Made by a program: the position numbers and the translations under genes. Below, in pieces: positions 9,214 to 21,249 of a stretch of 64,000 bases of DNA (positions are counted from its first letter, which is position 1; each line of letters starts with the position of its first letter). This stretch comes from Cryptomeria japonica (Eukaryota > Streptophyta > Pinopsida > Cupressales > Cupressaceae). The stretch covers positions 765,439,483-765,503,482 of the forward strand of contig NC_081414.1 of assembly GCF_030272615.1 (NCBI RefSeq), given 5' to 3'. The notes beneath the pieces were generated by a model that was not told the DNA's origin, did no database searches, and saw nothing but the letters and a program-made list of their open reading frames with translations.

Positions 9214-11975
9214 CTATTCTACTTGACGATCAATTGTAAGTCTTGGTGGTGGAACGGAGGTACCCAATAACACCTCGCTTATTCTCTCACTGCTAAAAAT
9301 CAATACCACAACAATTAAAAGTCCAATTGCAAATCCCACACCCACTGCAATGAATGAAACCGGTCCTTCGTCCCCTTCAGTTTCTTCCTCATCCCCATCT
9401 TGATGAGGAGGAGGAGTACATGATACAAGCAAAGGATATCCACACAGCTGACTGTCGTTTGCAAAGCTTGCTGCATCAAATGTGGAGAACTGAGTTCCTT
9501 CTGGAATCCTACCGGACAACTTATTATTTGATACATCAAACACTGCTAAAGTGCTTATAGATGTGAGTGTATAAGGGATTTTACCAGACAACTGATTGTG
9601 TGAAACATCCATCATTTCAAGAGAAGTCAGATTTCCAAAACTGCCGGGAATGGAACCCTCAATATTGTTCCAAGATATATTCACAGAAAACAGGCCCTGA
9701 AGCTCGCCTATTGATGCTGGAATTTCACCTGTGAAATTATTTGCCGAGAGATCTATTAGTTTGTATCCATCCAGATATTTTAATTGCCTGATTTTCCCCT
9801 TATAATTGAGATATATATCAATGGTGAAGAATAGTGAATATGCTTGAGCAGGGTGGTTGAGTCTCCCTACAATGATCTTTGAGCCCTGCATTCCAGCATA
9901 GTCATTCTTCATGCTCTGAAGCTCACCGAGATCTGTTGGTATGCTTCCCCTGAAGTGGTTTCCTGACAGGTCCAAGATGTCAAGTTTACTCAAGTTGCCA
10001 ATCCCTAATGGAATAAAGCCCTCCAGCTTATTTCGTCCAAGAATGAGCACTTCCAAGTCATGGAATTGAAGAGCCCTGGATGGGAAATACCCTGTGAGGG
10101 AGTTGGAGCCTAGATCAATCACTGCTATGTCAGAAAAATTTCTCAGAGCCACAGAAATGTCTCCTGCAAAGTAGTTCCTGTGAAGAACTAAGTACCGTAA
10201 TGGTCCAATTGATCCAAGCTCTGGTGGAATCTTTCCCTGTAGCTGATTTTCGCCGACATTTAATAGCGATAGAGAAGTACAATTATCTAGATTTGGAGGC
10301 AGAGTTCCAGTAAAAGAGTTTCTTGAGAGATCCAGCACTTGTAGTTTGGAGAGTCTGCTAATGCTCAAAGGCAATTCTCCCATTAAGGTGTTGCTAGACA
10401 AGTTAAGAATCTGAAGACTAGTCGCATTTCCAACTTGTGGATGAATAGATCCATTGAGAAAATTCTGAGACAAGTCCAAGGATAGCAGAGACCGTGTGTT
10501 GAAGATTTGTGGAGGTATTTTACCTGCAGGGAAAGTTGTAAGGTGTGGAAACATTTTTACAAAGTATAGAATAGTTGGCTTAATTGAAATGGTTTATAAT
10601 ATATGAAAAATTGGCCAAGGAAAATTCGTTTATTGGCCAATTAAAATTTTTAAAATCAGGTCAAAATTGCAGAAACTACCCATTAAGATTTACCATGTTT
10701 ACCTGTAAATTTGTTTTGTCCTAGGCTCAGATAATTCAGAATTGGTAACTCTGAAAGCCACAGGGGGATCGTCCCTGTCAGCACATTTCCTGTCAGATTT
10801 AGAACACTGAGATTTCTCTGTTGAGACAACCATATGGCCAGAGGACCCGAGAGCCTGCATCCCGACATGGACAAATGCTTGAGCTGAAATCTGGGACTGA
10901 ACCCCACAGCCCCTGCACTATCAAACTGGTTTTGCTGAAGAAACAAAAATGTAAGCGAGGAAGCATTTTCCATAGACTTGGGAATTCCTCCCGATAATTG
11001 GTTACTATAAAGAAGCATCAGCTCCAGCTTGTCTATCTCTCCGAAAGAATCCGGTATGGAGCCATTCAGACTGTTTGCAGAGATATTCAGTGTTTTCAGT
11101 GCTGAGAGTTTTCCCAAGCCATGTGGAATCGGCCCAGCTAAAGAATTCGTGCTCATATCAAGGAACTGCAACTGAGAGAGTTTTGCAAGCCACCCAGGAA
11201 CAGAGCCCGAGAAAGAATTTGATGATAGATCCAGTCTCTGCATATCCCCAAGCTTCTGAATCGAAGAAGGAATGGGTCCAGCCAAGGAATTGTTCGCCAC
11301 ACTCAAAATCTGTAAATGGGTAAGATTTCCAATTTCTCTAGGAAGCAAACCATTGAATCGATTGAAGGACAAATCCAATTTCAGCAATCTGGTCAATTGG
11401 CCAATCAGTGGACTTATGGAGCCATCGATTTTGTTCCTGCTAAGGTCTAGCTCTTCCAACATGCCTAAATTATAGTAGAAAGAGGGAATAGAACCTGATA
11501 AGCTGTTCTCTCGAAGCACAAGGCTTCTCAGACTCTTGAGCTTTTCGACATCAGAGGGAAGGCTTCCTGATAAATTGTTCCCGCTTAAATCCAGAGCTTC
11601 CAACCTTGTTAATGTTAAGATTTGTGAAGGAATTGGGCCTCTGAACGAAGCACCCGTTACATGTAGTGTAGAGAGGTTTGTGAGATTAGCAAGAGGAACA
11701 AGGGAAGTGGAAGGAATAGGCACAGCTGTTTCTGCTGTAAAATTGAGGGTGACAGAAATAATATATCCATCTCTGCTGCAACCAATTCCTTCCCATTGGC
11801 AACATTGATAACCCTCCCAAGAAGAAAGCAGAGATGGAGGTTGAACGTTGGCTCTCAAGCTCACAAGTGCCCTTCTTTCATCTTTCCTGCAACAATTCAC
11901 ACAATTCAAGACGCAAAATACCATCATCCATCTACACAAATGTATCACACTCTTGTTCTTACAGAATATTGCCAT
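9214..11975 (-). CDS. Leucine-rich-repeat receptor-like protein (no kinase), two exons
   Basis: Exon 1 is 11975-10703 and exon 2 is 10523-9214. Joined across a 179-bp GT-AG intron they encode 860 residues without a stop. Order: signal peptide (about 1-28); paired-Cys LRR cap (about 29-70, CC..ERRAL..CCQWEGIGC); more than 20 plant-type LRRs (LxxLDLSxNxLSGxIP); a non-LRR island (about 621-675, from NDYAGMQG); four more LRRs; LCGYPL (784-789); an acidic juxtamembrane stretch (799-812, DGDEEETEGDEG); one membrane helix (about 813-834) containing GxxxG (GFAIG); and a ~26-residue cytoplasmic tail. This is the layout of plant RLPs at the plasma membrane. Characterised members sense microbial or developmental signals and, lacking a kinase, pair with an adaptor kinase of SOBIR1 type through the GxxxG helix and acidic segment. 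The ligand cannot be read from sequence. This is the only gene in the window that looks intact. Confidence 0.93.
10524..10702 (-). other. Intron of the receptor-like protein gene
   Basis: The donor on the minus strand is TTTACAG|GTAAACATGG and the acceptor is TTTCCCTGCAG|GTAAAATACC. Removal joins KFT-G-KIPPQIF in phase 1 within an LRR, restoring LxGxIP spacing. Without splicing, exon 1 runs into a stop a few codons past the donor. Confidence 0.9.
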
Positions 11976-12399
11976 GATAAAATTTTAAAAAGATCTCAGC
12001 TTTGAAAATTTGACAGATCAGATATTCTTCAGATCTTCATATCAAACCAAACAAAGTTGATAATTATTGCAGCTGTTTAAGTGCACTTCCTGTTTAAATA
12101 AATTTCAGCAGCTGAAGTTCCAATGCAAATTTAAAATTGTAAAATAAAGACAATTTAGATTTTTTCTTATTTTAGTGGGTAGGTATTATTTAAGAATTAA
12201 AAATAGACTTGAAAAAAGGGGAGTTGAAAATAAGCAACAACTGCACATTAAAAAAATGTCAATTGACTTCATAAATTTTTTTCTTTATATTTTATTTGCT
12301 TTCAATTTTTTTTTACAAATTCTACTTACAAAAGTTATTATTAATACCATTCATTCATCACAGTTGAAGTGGTATTTTTTTAGCTTTTCTTCAGAGCTA

Positions 12400-12480
12400 A
12401 GTACTAGTCAAGTAGACTCGAACCCAAGACCTACAATGGAAGAGGCTCGCAGCTAACCGCTGCATTGTGGGTCATCCCAA
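12400..12480 (-). other. tRNA-like sequence (candidate SINE head)
   Basis: The minus strand carries GCAGCGGTTAGCTGCG (12448-12463) followed by GGGTTCGAGTCTA (12413-12425), which resemble internal pol III A and B boxes at suitable spacing. The tail on the low-coordinate side is AT-rich. No target-site duplication was identified. It lies about 430 bp upstream of the receptor-like protein gene. Confidence 0.5.
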
Positions 12481-12563
12481 AATAAGCCTAGATGATTGCT
12501 TAAAGATCAACAATGAAATTAAATATTCATGAAGCCACCTATTTCATAAATTAATTTGAAAAA

Positions 12564-12840
12564 TGACTGCTAACCAAAATAAACTAAATAATCAAATGAA
12601 ATCATATCTGAAACGGATTTTGATTATATGTATAAATGTCTTAATGACTTCTAAGTTTCAAATAAATTTAGTCGAAATCTTACAACTTTACAAAAGTACT
12701 GCTAACCAAAATGAACTAAACCACCGAATGAAATCCTACCTGAAGACAATTTTTTTTGGGTGCAAAACAATTATATGTATGAATTCATGTTTCAAGGACT
12801 TCAGCTTCAGATGGTTTTAGTGGAAGTTTTACAGCTTTTG
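12564..12840. repeat. Tandem duplication with a period of about 133 bp
   Basis: ACTGCTAACCAAAAT begins at 12565 and again at 12698. Both units continue with similar order: AATGAAATC, TCTGAA or CCTGAAG, ATTATATGTAT, then a GTTTCA block and TTTTAC. They have diverged moderately. Confidence 0.75.
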
Positions 12841-15070
12841 CAGAGGTCAATGCAACTGTCTTCTCATTCCTTTTAATTATATATTCTTCTGTCTTGCCAT
12901 GCCTGACACCTGTAATGTTCTTAAGAGTACTATTTTTTAATTTTTATTACGAATATTTGACTTGGCTACTTTTTGTTCCTTAATAATAAATATATCGATG
13001 AAAGGTTCAACACAATAAATTTAATAAGCTACGAATAAACAATAAATATAAAATTTAAAAATAATGGAAAATAGAGGCATTAATCTATTTCGTTGAAATT
13101 CAAATTACTATAGTTGGAATGATTCTATCATTTTATTTAAGTATCAAATGCAACATTATTTATAATTTTATATTATATTTATTAATAAAAATATGTATTA
13201 ATATAAAATTTAATTTTTAATTCAAATAATGAACGAGACTTTATATTTCAATATTATTTATACATAAAAAATCTAAATTTCAGTTTTATCTGTAGTGATA
13301 TGGGTATAGGATTATAGTGTATTAGGTAATAATAAATAATGTATTGAGGTGTATATGTTTTGCAAGTCATCTCACTTATTAGTTAGAATAAGGTATTTAT
13401 CTATAAGATTGTAGTTGTTGGGTTTAGCAAGATTCTCTCTATTTCTCTTTCTATAGATAGAGTAATTTTGATATTATTATTAATGTTTTATTACAAGGAT
13501 TGTTCATTTGAAGTGGCTATTGTATGGTGTTTCTCTATAGATTAAGAGGTTAAATACATGGAGATAGCATGTTCTCTAAAGAAGCTACCTTAGTCAATCT
13601 CCTATCTAATACATTTCAACTTCTACAATAGTACTTATAAAAAAAATGATTTGTGTGTCGAAACCTAATGTTTGTGTATTTGGTATGTGCAAGAATTGTG
13701 ATGATAATAATAAAAATTAAAAGGGGAATCTACCACTTGTGATGCATTTGAGTCAAATAGTTTATGGAAATTTTCTCAAAAGAAATGAAAATAATGAAGA
13801 AAGGGAGTACATGCTACTTATATGAGATAGAAAGTCACTTTGGATAATAGAGGAAATAAGAATAGGGTTTATGGAATCTAAATGGAGAATACTATTTATA
13901 ATTATGTGAGAATGAAAGAGGAATAAACATAGAGAGGATTCATGGTAGAGAAATGATGAGTATGCTCCCAAACGTGCAAGCTTCAAATCTATGTTATGCG
14001 TCATTCCCTCTATTCTATGCATTGAGGGGACAAAAGATTCGAAGTTTTTAACATTATTAGCATTATTACTAAATGTATAGAAAGAATAGGCTTAAATATG
14101 AATATATATTAAGTTTTTGAAGGAGCGAACATTGAAAGCATACTTGATTTTAGGGCATGAAGTGGTAGAAAATATCTTTCTATGGTTGTTGAATTATTAA
14201 TATTTTAGTTTGATCTTTTGTGACATTTATTCAAGATTCTATGTTATTATATCTCTCAGTAATTTATACATGGATGATTATATTATACATTGGATCACAG
14301 CATCAATTTAATGCATTTGTTAAGAATGTATAGTTCCAATGTTATTGGTTAATTATTTTAATGGCAATTATTATTATTTTTTTTAATGACAATTATTATT
14401 GTAAAACAATTCTATCAAAACAATTGGGTATTTTTTGCTTCATTGAAATGAAATTGAATCATCTTGAAGGTCAATGTACAAAACATTTTTTTTAATATTT
14501 TCCTTGCAAGTGGGCAATACCCAAGACAAGAAAGCAACAAAACAAGTATTAGAAACTATTTTTGTGGAGGAGGTTTTTTATAAGATTAAAAGATTAATCT
14601 TTTTTAAGAAAATAAGTCTTAATTTTTTTTTCTTAGATCTTAGATGTTTAGAGATGTTTTAGGGTGAGGTTAAAGGTTTCTTACATATGTTTATGAAAAT
14701 TTGCTATCATATGTCATTTATATATAATATTTACACTCCTAAGACCACTAACTTCTTACAGTTTCGAAGTTCAAAGTTTTAAGCTTACTACCTACTTGTA
14801 AACATTCTTAAGAATTTTCAATAATACTTACTAGAACATGTTTTTTAAATCTCCTCCATAAAACTACTATCTAAAACATTGTTTTTTCACCTCTAAAAAA
14901 TTACATCCTTTGATAAATAGAACATGGAAAACTACCTTATTCCATTCTTCAAATAAATGAGGCCCAAAAACTTCTAATGTGCTCATGAAAAGTTCCAACA
15001 TACAAATATTCTAATGAATCTTGTGTGTGATTACCAACTTTGTCTCAATATATATTTTGATGGATCTAAA
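12841..15070. other. AT-rich intergenic DNA
   Basis: About 2.2 kb with no coding frame, LTR terminus or RNA gene that I can support. Short hydrophobic frames on either strand look random. Confidence 0.6.
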
Positions 15071-15463
15071 TGGCAAAAGCACAAAGCTATGTCACCCTTT
15101 GGGCTAACTGGCACAATCTAGTTGAACTTAGTTTGGTTGGGCTGAGTTCAGTCGAACTATTTTCTCACCACGTGGCACGGTTATGGCACCTAGATGGCGC
15201 CAAGAGTTTGACCGAACTAAGTATTATTGTGAAGAGTTCAACCAAACTAGCCTATGTGTCAGGTGATGTGTGATGTGGCACTAAAATCACCATTTTGTCT
15301 ACATTTTTGAAACTTTTAACTTCTTCTCTATTTCTCTTCAGACAAATTTTTTTTTACAAAAATAAAAAACAAACCCTTTTGTAGAGCCCAAAGTCAGGAA
15401 TCTAGACATATAATTTTTTAGTATTTTGGTTTATTTTAATATTTTTATTTTGTTGTAAAGGGG

Positions 15464-17549
15464 AAAATGATTCCCTAGGGTTTTCACCCATGGAATGAAA
15501 ACCACTGGAGATATTCTTCACTTAGGGCTTTTACATTCAAAAGAGGATGGAGAATTCACTAGATCTAGTCATGAATCAAATCAAGACTAAATGCTAAGTG
15601 AAATTGGATTGAAGGGGGTTCCATCTTTTCTGAGTTGAAGTGTTGAAATTAGGTAAAATGTTGAAAAATGAAGGTAAAAGCATGAAACATGAGCTATAGT
15701 CGCAAGATTTTCGCATGCACTTGAAATTAAGCAATGTAAGTTGAATTAGACCTGCTCCTCGAAATTGCTCAAAAATTGCTGGGACCGTGACACATCACAA
15801 CGTCCTTCAAAGTTTTCGCACACTAAAGGGAGATGATTCATTGCTGTGAATGAAGCCTAATATGAGAAGTACAACTTTGTGCCTATTTCCTGCACAGAAA
15901 GAAAGGGAAATGTGTTGGGAATAGGGGTTTGCCTTAGGTCAAACCCTGGTTTTGGAATTAACCATGAAATTGAAATAAATGTAATTGAAATGACTGAAAG
16001 GAAAGGATCTCCTTTTGAGGGAGATGTTGAATTATGACTGAAAATCGAATTATGATACCTTCTTATGAAGTTTTGCTTGCCTCCATATGAAATTAGGGTT
16101 TAGGAAGTCTTCAACAAAATAAGATGAATAATTTCTCCTTCAATGCTTGAAACTTGACTTTACTGCTGCTCCTAAGCTGAAAGAAGACTGCTAATGCTCA
16201 AATGCTCTTGAATGCTTGATCTCATGTGTTCTCTTGATGCTCATGTGTTTGATTGATGTTCAAATGAGGGGAAATCCTCTTTATATACTTGCTCTTTGGT
16301 GAAATTGGATAATTTTTTGACATGAGCCGACACAAAGAGGGAAATCCCGCTTAATTTTGAAATAGGACCATGGGGTCAAATTGGGTCCAATTTAGGGAGC
16401 CTATTTTGGGGCAAGCATAAGGTGCTAGATGAGGTGCAATTTGAGTTTAGATGCCATTCGTTATGTGCAAGAGCATAATTAGGTCTTCAATCGGGTTGAG
16501 GGGGGCAAAAACTAAGGTGAAGACCCAAGGGTATAAGCATGGAGTTGTGTCACACTTTGGGCCAACTGAGTGTAGTTTGGCTGGACTACCCTTGGTCTGC
16601 GTGGCGTCGAAATGGTGTTGTTAGTTCAGCCGGACTGAGTTCGACCATCTGACTCGGTTCGACCAGACTCTCTTAGTTCAATGAGTCCATTTAATTTTAT
16701 TTAATTTTTTTTTATAGTTTGAAATAAGGCTAGACCAACTAGACTATCCTATGTGTCATGTGATGTGACACAAAAAAGGTGAAAAACTTTGTATTTCTTA
16801 AACTTTTCATTTTTGCTCAATTTTTCTTTTTTAACAAAAATAAAAAAAAACCCTTTTATAGAGCTCGAAGTCAGGAATGTAGACATATATATATTTTTAG
16901 TATTTTGATTAATTTTAATATTTTGTATTCATTAAACATTGTGAGTAGCTTTTTAAAGTTAAAAAAAGAGATTGATTTGAAATTAAAAAAAATTAAATGA
17001 TATTAAAAAAAATATTTTTCACTGGATGAGAGAATCTTATTGAAAAGGGTTTTTTTTTTGGTTAATGATAAATTTAGATTAGTCAAAAGGTGACACCAAA
17101 TGAAAACTGTCAAATTTAGCTATGTTGGACTTCAAAATATTATAATGAGAAAAATATACATCAAAATTATTTTTTTTAACACTGCATATATATGTTCTCT
17201 ATTTGGAAAAAAAAAAGTCCGTTTTCATTTTTTTGGTGATGCTGACTAGAACCCCCGATTTTCAACATTTTTCAGCAATGAAAAATCTGTCTTTGAATTT
17301 ATAAAAAAAATATCAAATTTTTTCCTATTTAAAAAAAAAAAAAAAATAGACATAAATTTCATTCATATTTCTACATTTGATCAGTTTACATCATTTCAAA
17401 ACTCAATTTAGAAATGACACTTTTATGCGGTCAAAGTTAAATAGTTTTAGTTGTGTTGGTCGGTTCCTTTATAAAAGTGTGACACAACATTGTGCTTTTA
17501 CCCCCAAATGCGGTTGAAAATGCAAAGGGTGAAATTTTAAGATGCTACA
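15464..17549 (-). repeat. 3' LTR of copy M (interrupted by TIR-B)
   Basis: Matches the 5' LTR at 25194-26344 along its length once 16529-17503 is removed (about 1.1 kb). On the minus strand it starts TGTAGCATCT at 17549 and ends CCCCTTTACA at 15464. A TATA-like GTATATAAAG lies on the minus strand near 16280-16292. The 5' LTR has TATGTAAAG at the same place. Confidence 0.88.
16529..17503. mobile_element. TIR-B element copy 2, complete, inside the 3' LTR of copy M
   Basis: 975 bp bounded by GGGTATAAGCA at the left and TGCTTTTACCC at the right. The next bases continue the inverted repeat as GTTGTGTCACACTTT on the left and its complement on the right. A perfect 4-bp duplication CCAA flanks it (16525-16528, 17504-17507). 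The interrupted LTR sequence GACCCAAATGCGG reads through when one CCAA is removed. No reading frame of interest. Confidence 0.9.
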
Positions 17550-17568
17550 TTTAGCCCCCACTTTAGTA
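17550..17568 (-). other. Polypurine tract of copy M
   Basis: Minus-strand TACTAAAGTGGGGGCTAAA lies immediately before the 3' LTR start (TGTAGC). It is the expected plus-strand priming site and closely matches the tract at 58665-58680. Confidence 0.85.
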
Positions 17569-18301
17569 GGAGTATGAAGTCAATCATACTTTCGGTAAAG
17601 TACAAAGGATTTAGATTGAAAACTTTCAGCAAGTCATCAAGGAGGCAAGATACACCAAGCCCCCAGTGGACTTTAGGATCTTACAAATTCGATAACAAGA
17701 TAAAAGGGACATTATGAGAGAGAGAAAGAGAGAGAACCATGACTACAAACTAGTAAGGTTCTCTTACTATGAGTCATGAAAATAAAAATACAAAAAATTA
17801 CAAAACAAAAGGCAAAGTTTGCTAACTAACTTAAGTATTATGAGAGAAATGCATTGGGTGAGTGTATGCCCCCACATTAAAGTGATTGCGCATGCCTTAT
17901 CGGGGGCAACTACTTTAAGGTAGGATACACCCCAAGAAGATAAGCACGCTATCACAATGATTTATCCTCCAAGAAGAGACAAGTTAAAGGATAATGATCA
18001 CAAAACATAAACATGGGGTGGTTTCACGTAACCCTGGGGTCAGTATGCGTTTGTATGATAACTAGTGTATATCATGTATACATATATATGCATAGAATTG
18101 TTCTCATTCCCCAAAGAAAGGAAATCACCTTGGAAGAAGGGCACATGTGTCTTTTGAGTCAACATAGGAGAGACCAAAAGAGATCTCAACGTTTTGCATC
18201 GTCCTCAAGTAGACAACACTAGGGACAACAAATAGAAGAAATGGGAGATAGAATAATGGCACAAACAAGAAAGAGAGGAGAGGGAGAGAGAATCTACGAT
18301 G
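17569..18301 (-). other. 3' non-coding interior of copy M
   Basis: About 730 bp between the end of the coding frame and the polypurine tract. It aligns with 57929-58664 of the plus-strand copy, including blocks around GGGGGCAACTACTTTAAGG. No coding frame is preserved in both copies. Confidence 0.65.
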
Positions 18302-19029
18302 TTAATGAAGTTGATCAAGCACCTTATCCACCTCTTGATCTTGCTCATCATTATTTCGGGAAGGCAGACAATATGCAAGAGGAGCCTCATTGAGCACGGT
18401 AGATGGAGCTATCACAAGCTCCAAACAATGACCATGCTCTAATGATGGATCACTTTGTTTGTTACTAGGAGCTAGGATTAAGGCTTGCAAAAATCTCTCA
18501 GATAAATCATTGTCAACATCGACATATTCATATTCATCATAAAAAATATTAGGATCAACATTCTCATAATTAACAACATTCTCACCTGTTTCTTCACCAA
18601 GATTAATAAAAATAGGAGATCTAATAGGAATATAACTTAAACCATCAGTTGTCTCAATCATTTTGTGTCTTGGAGATTTAGGTTGAACCTCTTGTTTAGG
18701 AGAAGTTTGATCAATCAAAATTATATCAAGAATTGGTGTCTTGGGAGAAGAAATGGTTTGGGAAGAAAGTTAATGAGCTTGAGCATGACATCTTCATCGA
18801 CATTCTCTCACACAATGGTTTCATTTAGTTTTAGCGGAAGGTTGTGAAGGTGTAGGTTCATTGGTGTAGGCTCTTTTTCTTCTTTTAAGGATTAATGTGT
18901 TGAGGTCTTTTAGGTTGAATAATAGGAGGTGTTGGGCGCTTTTGTTTAGAAGTTGTAGGAGGCAGAACTACACCATATAGAGGAGGAATAGAGGGTCCAG
19001 GAAGGAGACCATGTCCATCATGATTAGGA

Positions 19030-19290
19030 GGAATAGATCTATCCTTAGGAGGAATACTATGTTTATCCTTATGTTGAGGCTTAGGAGGAAGATATTTTCT
19101 ACCGTTGGGAGGAAGAATAGACTCATCCTTAGGAGAAGGAATGGATTCTTCCTTAGGAAAAATATTATTGCTTTCCTTAGGAGGAAAGATAGTCTCATGA
19201 GAAGGGATTGATTCCTCTTTGGGAAGAAGATTATTTCTTTCCTTAGGAGGGAGAACAATCTTATTCTCAAGAAGAGGTATATGCTGATTA
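19030..19290 (-). repeat. In-frame expansion of PPKE-type repeats in the copy M polyprotein
   Basis: The minus-strand frame contains successive variants of LPPKERNN, LPKEESIPS, FPPKESNN, FPKEESIPS and IPPKDRSIPP. The plus-strand copy has only one short related stretch (EVLPLKDKTN), so the array has expanded in this copy or contracted in the other. Confidence 0.75.
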
Positions 19291-19693
19291 GTTGAGGGAA
19301 GACTAAGTGTTGGATTTATAGGTTTACTCAATGATAAAATCATCTCATTTTTCCATTTTTGATATGATTTAAAGAGAGCATCACTTCTAGGTTGAAGACG
19401 TTGGAATTGTTTGGACCAACAATAGTCAAGACAAACATATCCATGTCTCCTTGTAGGTTGATATATGCTATGATTAACAATTATGATTTTATCATCATGA
19501 GGAAATTTCAAACACTTATGAATAGAAGCGATCACTTTCATGGAAGAGAGCCAAGGATGTCCTAACTTCACATGAAATTGATCAGATGTAGGAATGATAA
19601 CAAAGACACCATATAATCATTTAGTGCTAACCTCAATAGGAAGTGTAATAAAACCAATAGAAGGACAAGAGAAACCATCAAATACTTTAACTA

Positions 19694-20686
19694 GGGTGAA
19701 CTCACAATACTAGTTCCCACTTTTTGACCAACTTTGACACTTAGATGAACATTTTGCAAAAAACCTTCACTTTTCGACACCTATAACTTTTAAATCGTTA
19801 AGAATTTGGAGATGATGTAAACTAGTGATTTGTAACATCCTTTTTGTAGATTCTAAATATATTTTTTTCAAATTTTTTTGAATAAAATTTTATTGATTTT
19901 TCCATCTCCCTCAAAAGTAGTTTTTTACAGGAAACAACATATTTTAAGAGTGATGTGCATCCCGAAACGTATAAATTTTTTTTTATAAATGATAAAAACT
20001 TATCTCTTTTAAATTTTAGTTTGTAACATCAATACCCAGGGCATGCAGTTGGTTTGATAGTGATATGTTGAATATTTTTTATCTTATTAAGTTTTGAAGT
20101 CCGACTAATTATAATTTAGATATAGGTGTACGTTTGAACACATAACTTGCTCTATATATATCAAAATTGAGTTTTTTTTATTTTGTTAGAAAGAAGACAT
20201 CAATACCTAGGGCATAGATATTTTTCAAAATTTTTTTGAATTAGTTTGCTATTTTCCCCAATGCATTGAACAAAGAAGTTCATGTTCGATGAAAAACCTA
20301 CATTCATAAAAAATAAAATAAAAATATATTAATAAACTTAAATATATTAAAAATTATACTATTTGGAAAGCTTATAATAAGGACTAAATCCTCAAGAAAA
20401 TAAAACTTCTAAATGAATTCGTTTGACCCCTCAAAAGCTAATGTAAAGTTGTTTTTTTATCAGCATTTGATAGATGCAAAGGAGACTCCATTGCAAGTAT
20501 GATTTAGAAGTAGAGAGGTTCTATCCAAGAAATTTTGATCTAAGAGCCTTTGATCTAACTCTCTTCAATTAATTACTTCAAATGGGACCTCTTAAAGCTT
20601 AAATAATTATATTTTCCAAAAAATGTATGATTTCAGCAAAAATCAGGATGTACCAAAAAGTGGGAACCAGCTTTGTGAGTTCACCC
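19694..20686. mobile_element. TIR-A element copy 1, complete, inside copy M
   Basis: 993 bp. The left end GGGTGAACTCACAA, then TACTAGTTCCCACTTTTTG, is mirrored by the right end CAAAAAGTGGGAACCAGC, then TTTGTGAGTTCACCC. A 4-bp duplication ACTA flanks it (19690-19693, 20687-20690). It interrupts the protease-like part of copy M. AT-rich with no coding frame, so a non-autonomous DNA transposon. The superfamily is not assigned. Confidence 0.9.
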
Positions 20687-21249
20687 ACTATCACATCAGA
20701 TTTATCATATGTCACTTGATGCAATTGCAAAGTATAAAGAAATTCTTCAGTGATAACATCAACCATACAAGTATGATCAATAAGGATCCCTTATGAGGGC
20801 ATGCTTTTGATCATTGCAACAATATATAGAGGTCCATCAAGTGCTTTAATAGTCTCGCTAGGATCAAACGTAATGCATAATTAATTAGGTGGTTCATTTC
20901 TATCAATAAGGTTCACCGCATTATTAGATTCAAGGCCAACATCATTAGGGGAATAAGAACATTGTTCAACTTCAATCACATTAGTAGAATGAGAAGGTAA
21001 AGGATCAATGAAGATTTGAAGGTTTTGGTTAGGAGCAACACATTTGTTTCCTTTATCATTCACACCAACCACAAAAATAGTATTATTATCAATCAAGTCT
21101 TGAATCTTACTTCTCAAGGAATGACACTTTTCAGTGTCATGACCGGCTTGACTATGGTATTGACAAAAGGATTTCAAATCAAAGGAAGGTGACATAGGCT
21201 TAGTTGTATCAATTGGTTTAATAGGGGGAAGCTTCAACACTTTCCTTTG

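Noticed and set aside
9354-12005. Several plus-strand frames antisense to the LRR gene
   Set aside because: They mirror the LRR codon pattern. The minus strand gives a complete, spliced receptor-like protein.
18968-19270. Leu/Phe-rich frames on both strands over the PPKE repeat region
   Set aside because: Shadows of the repetitive Pro/Lys coding region of copy M in other frames.
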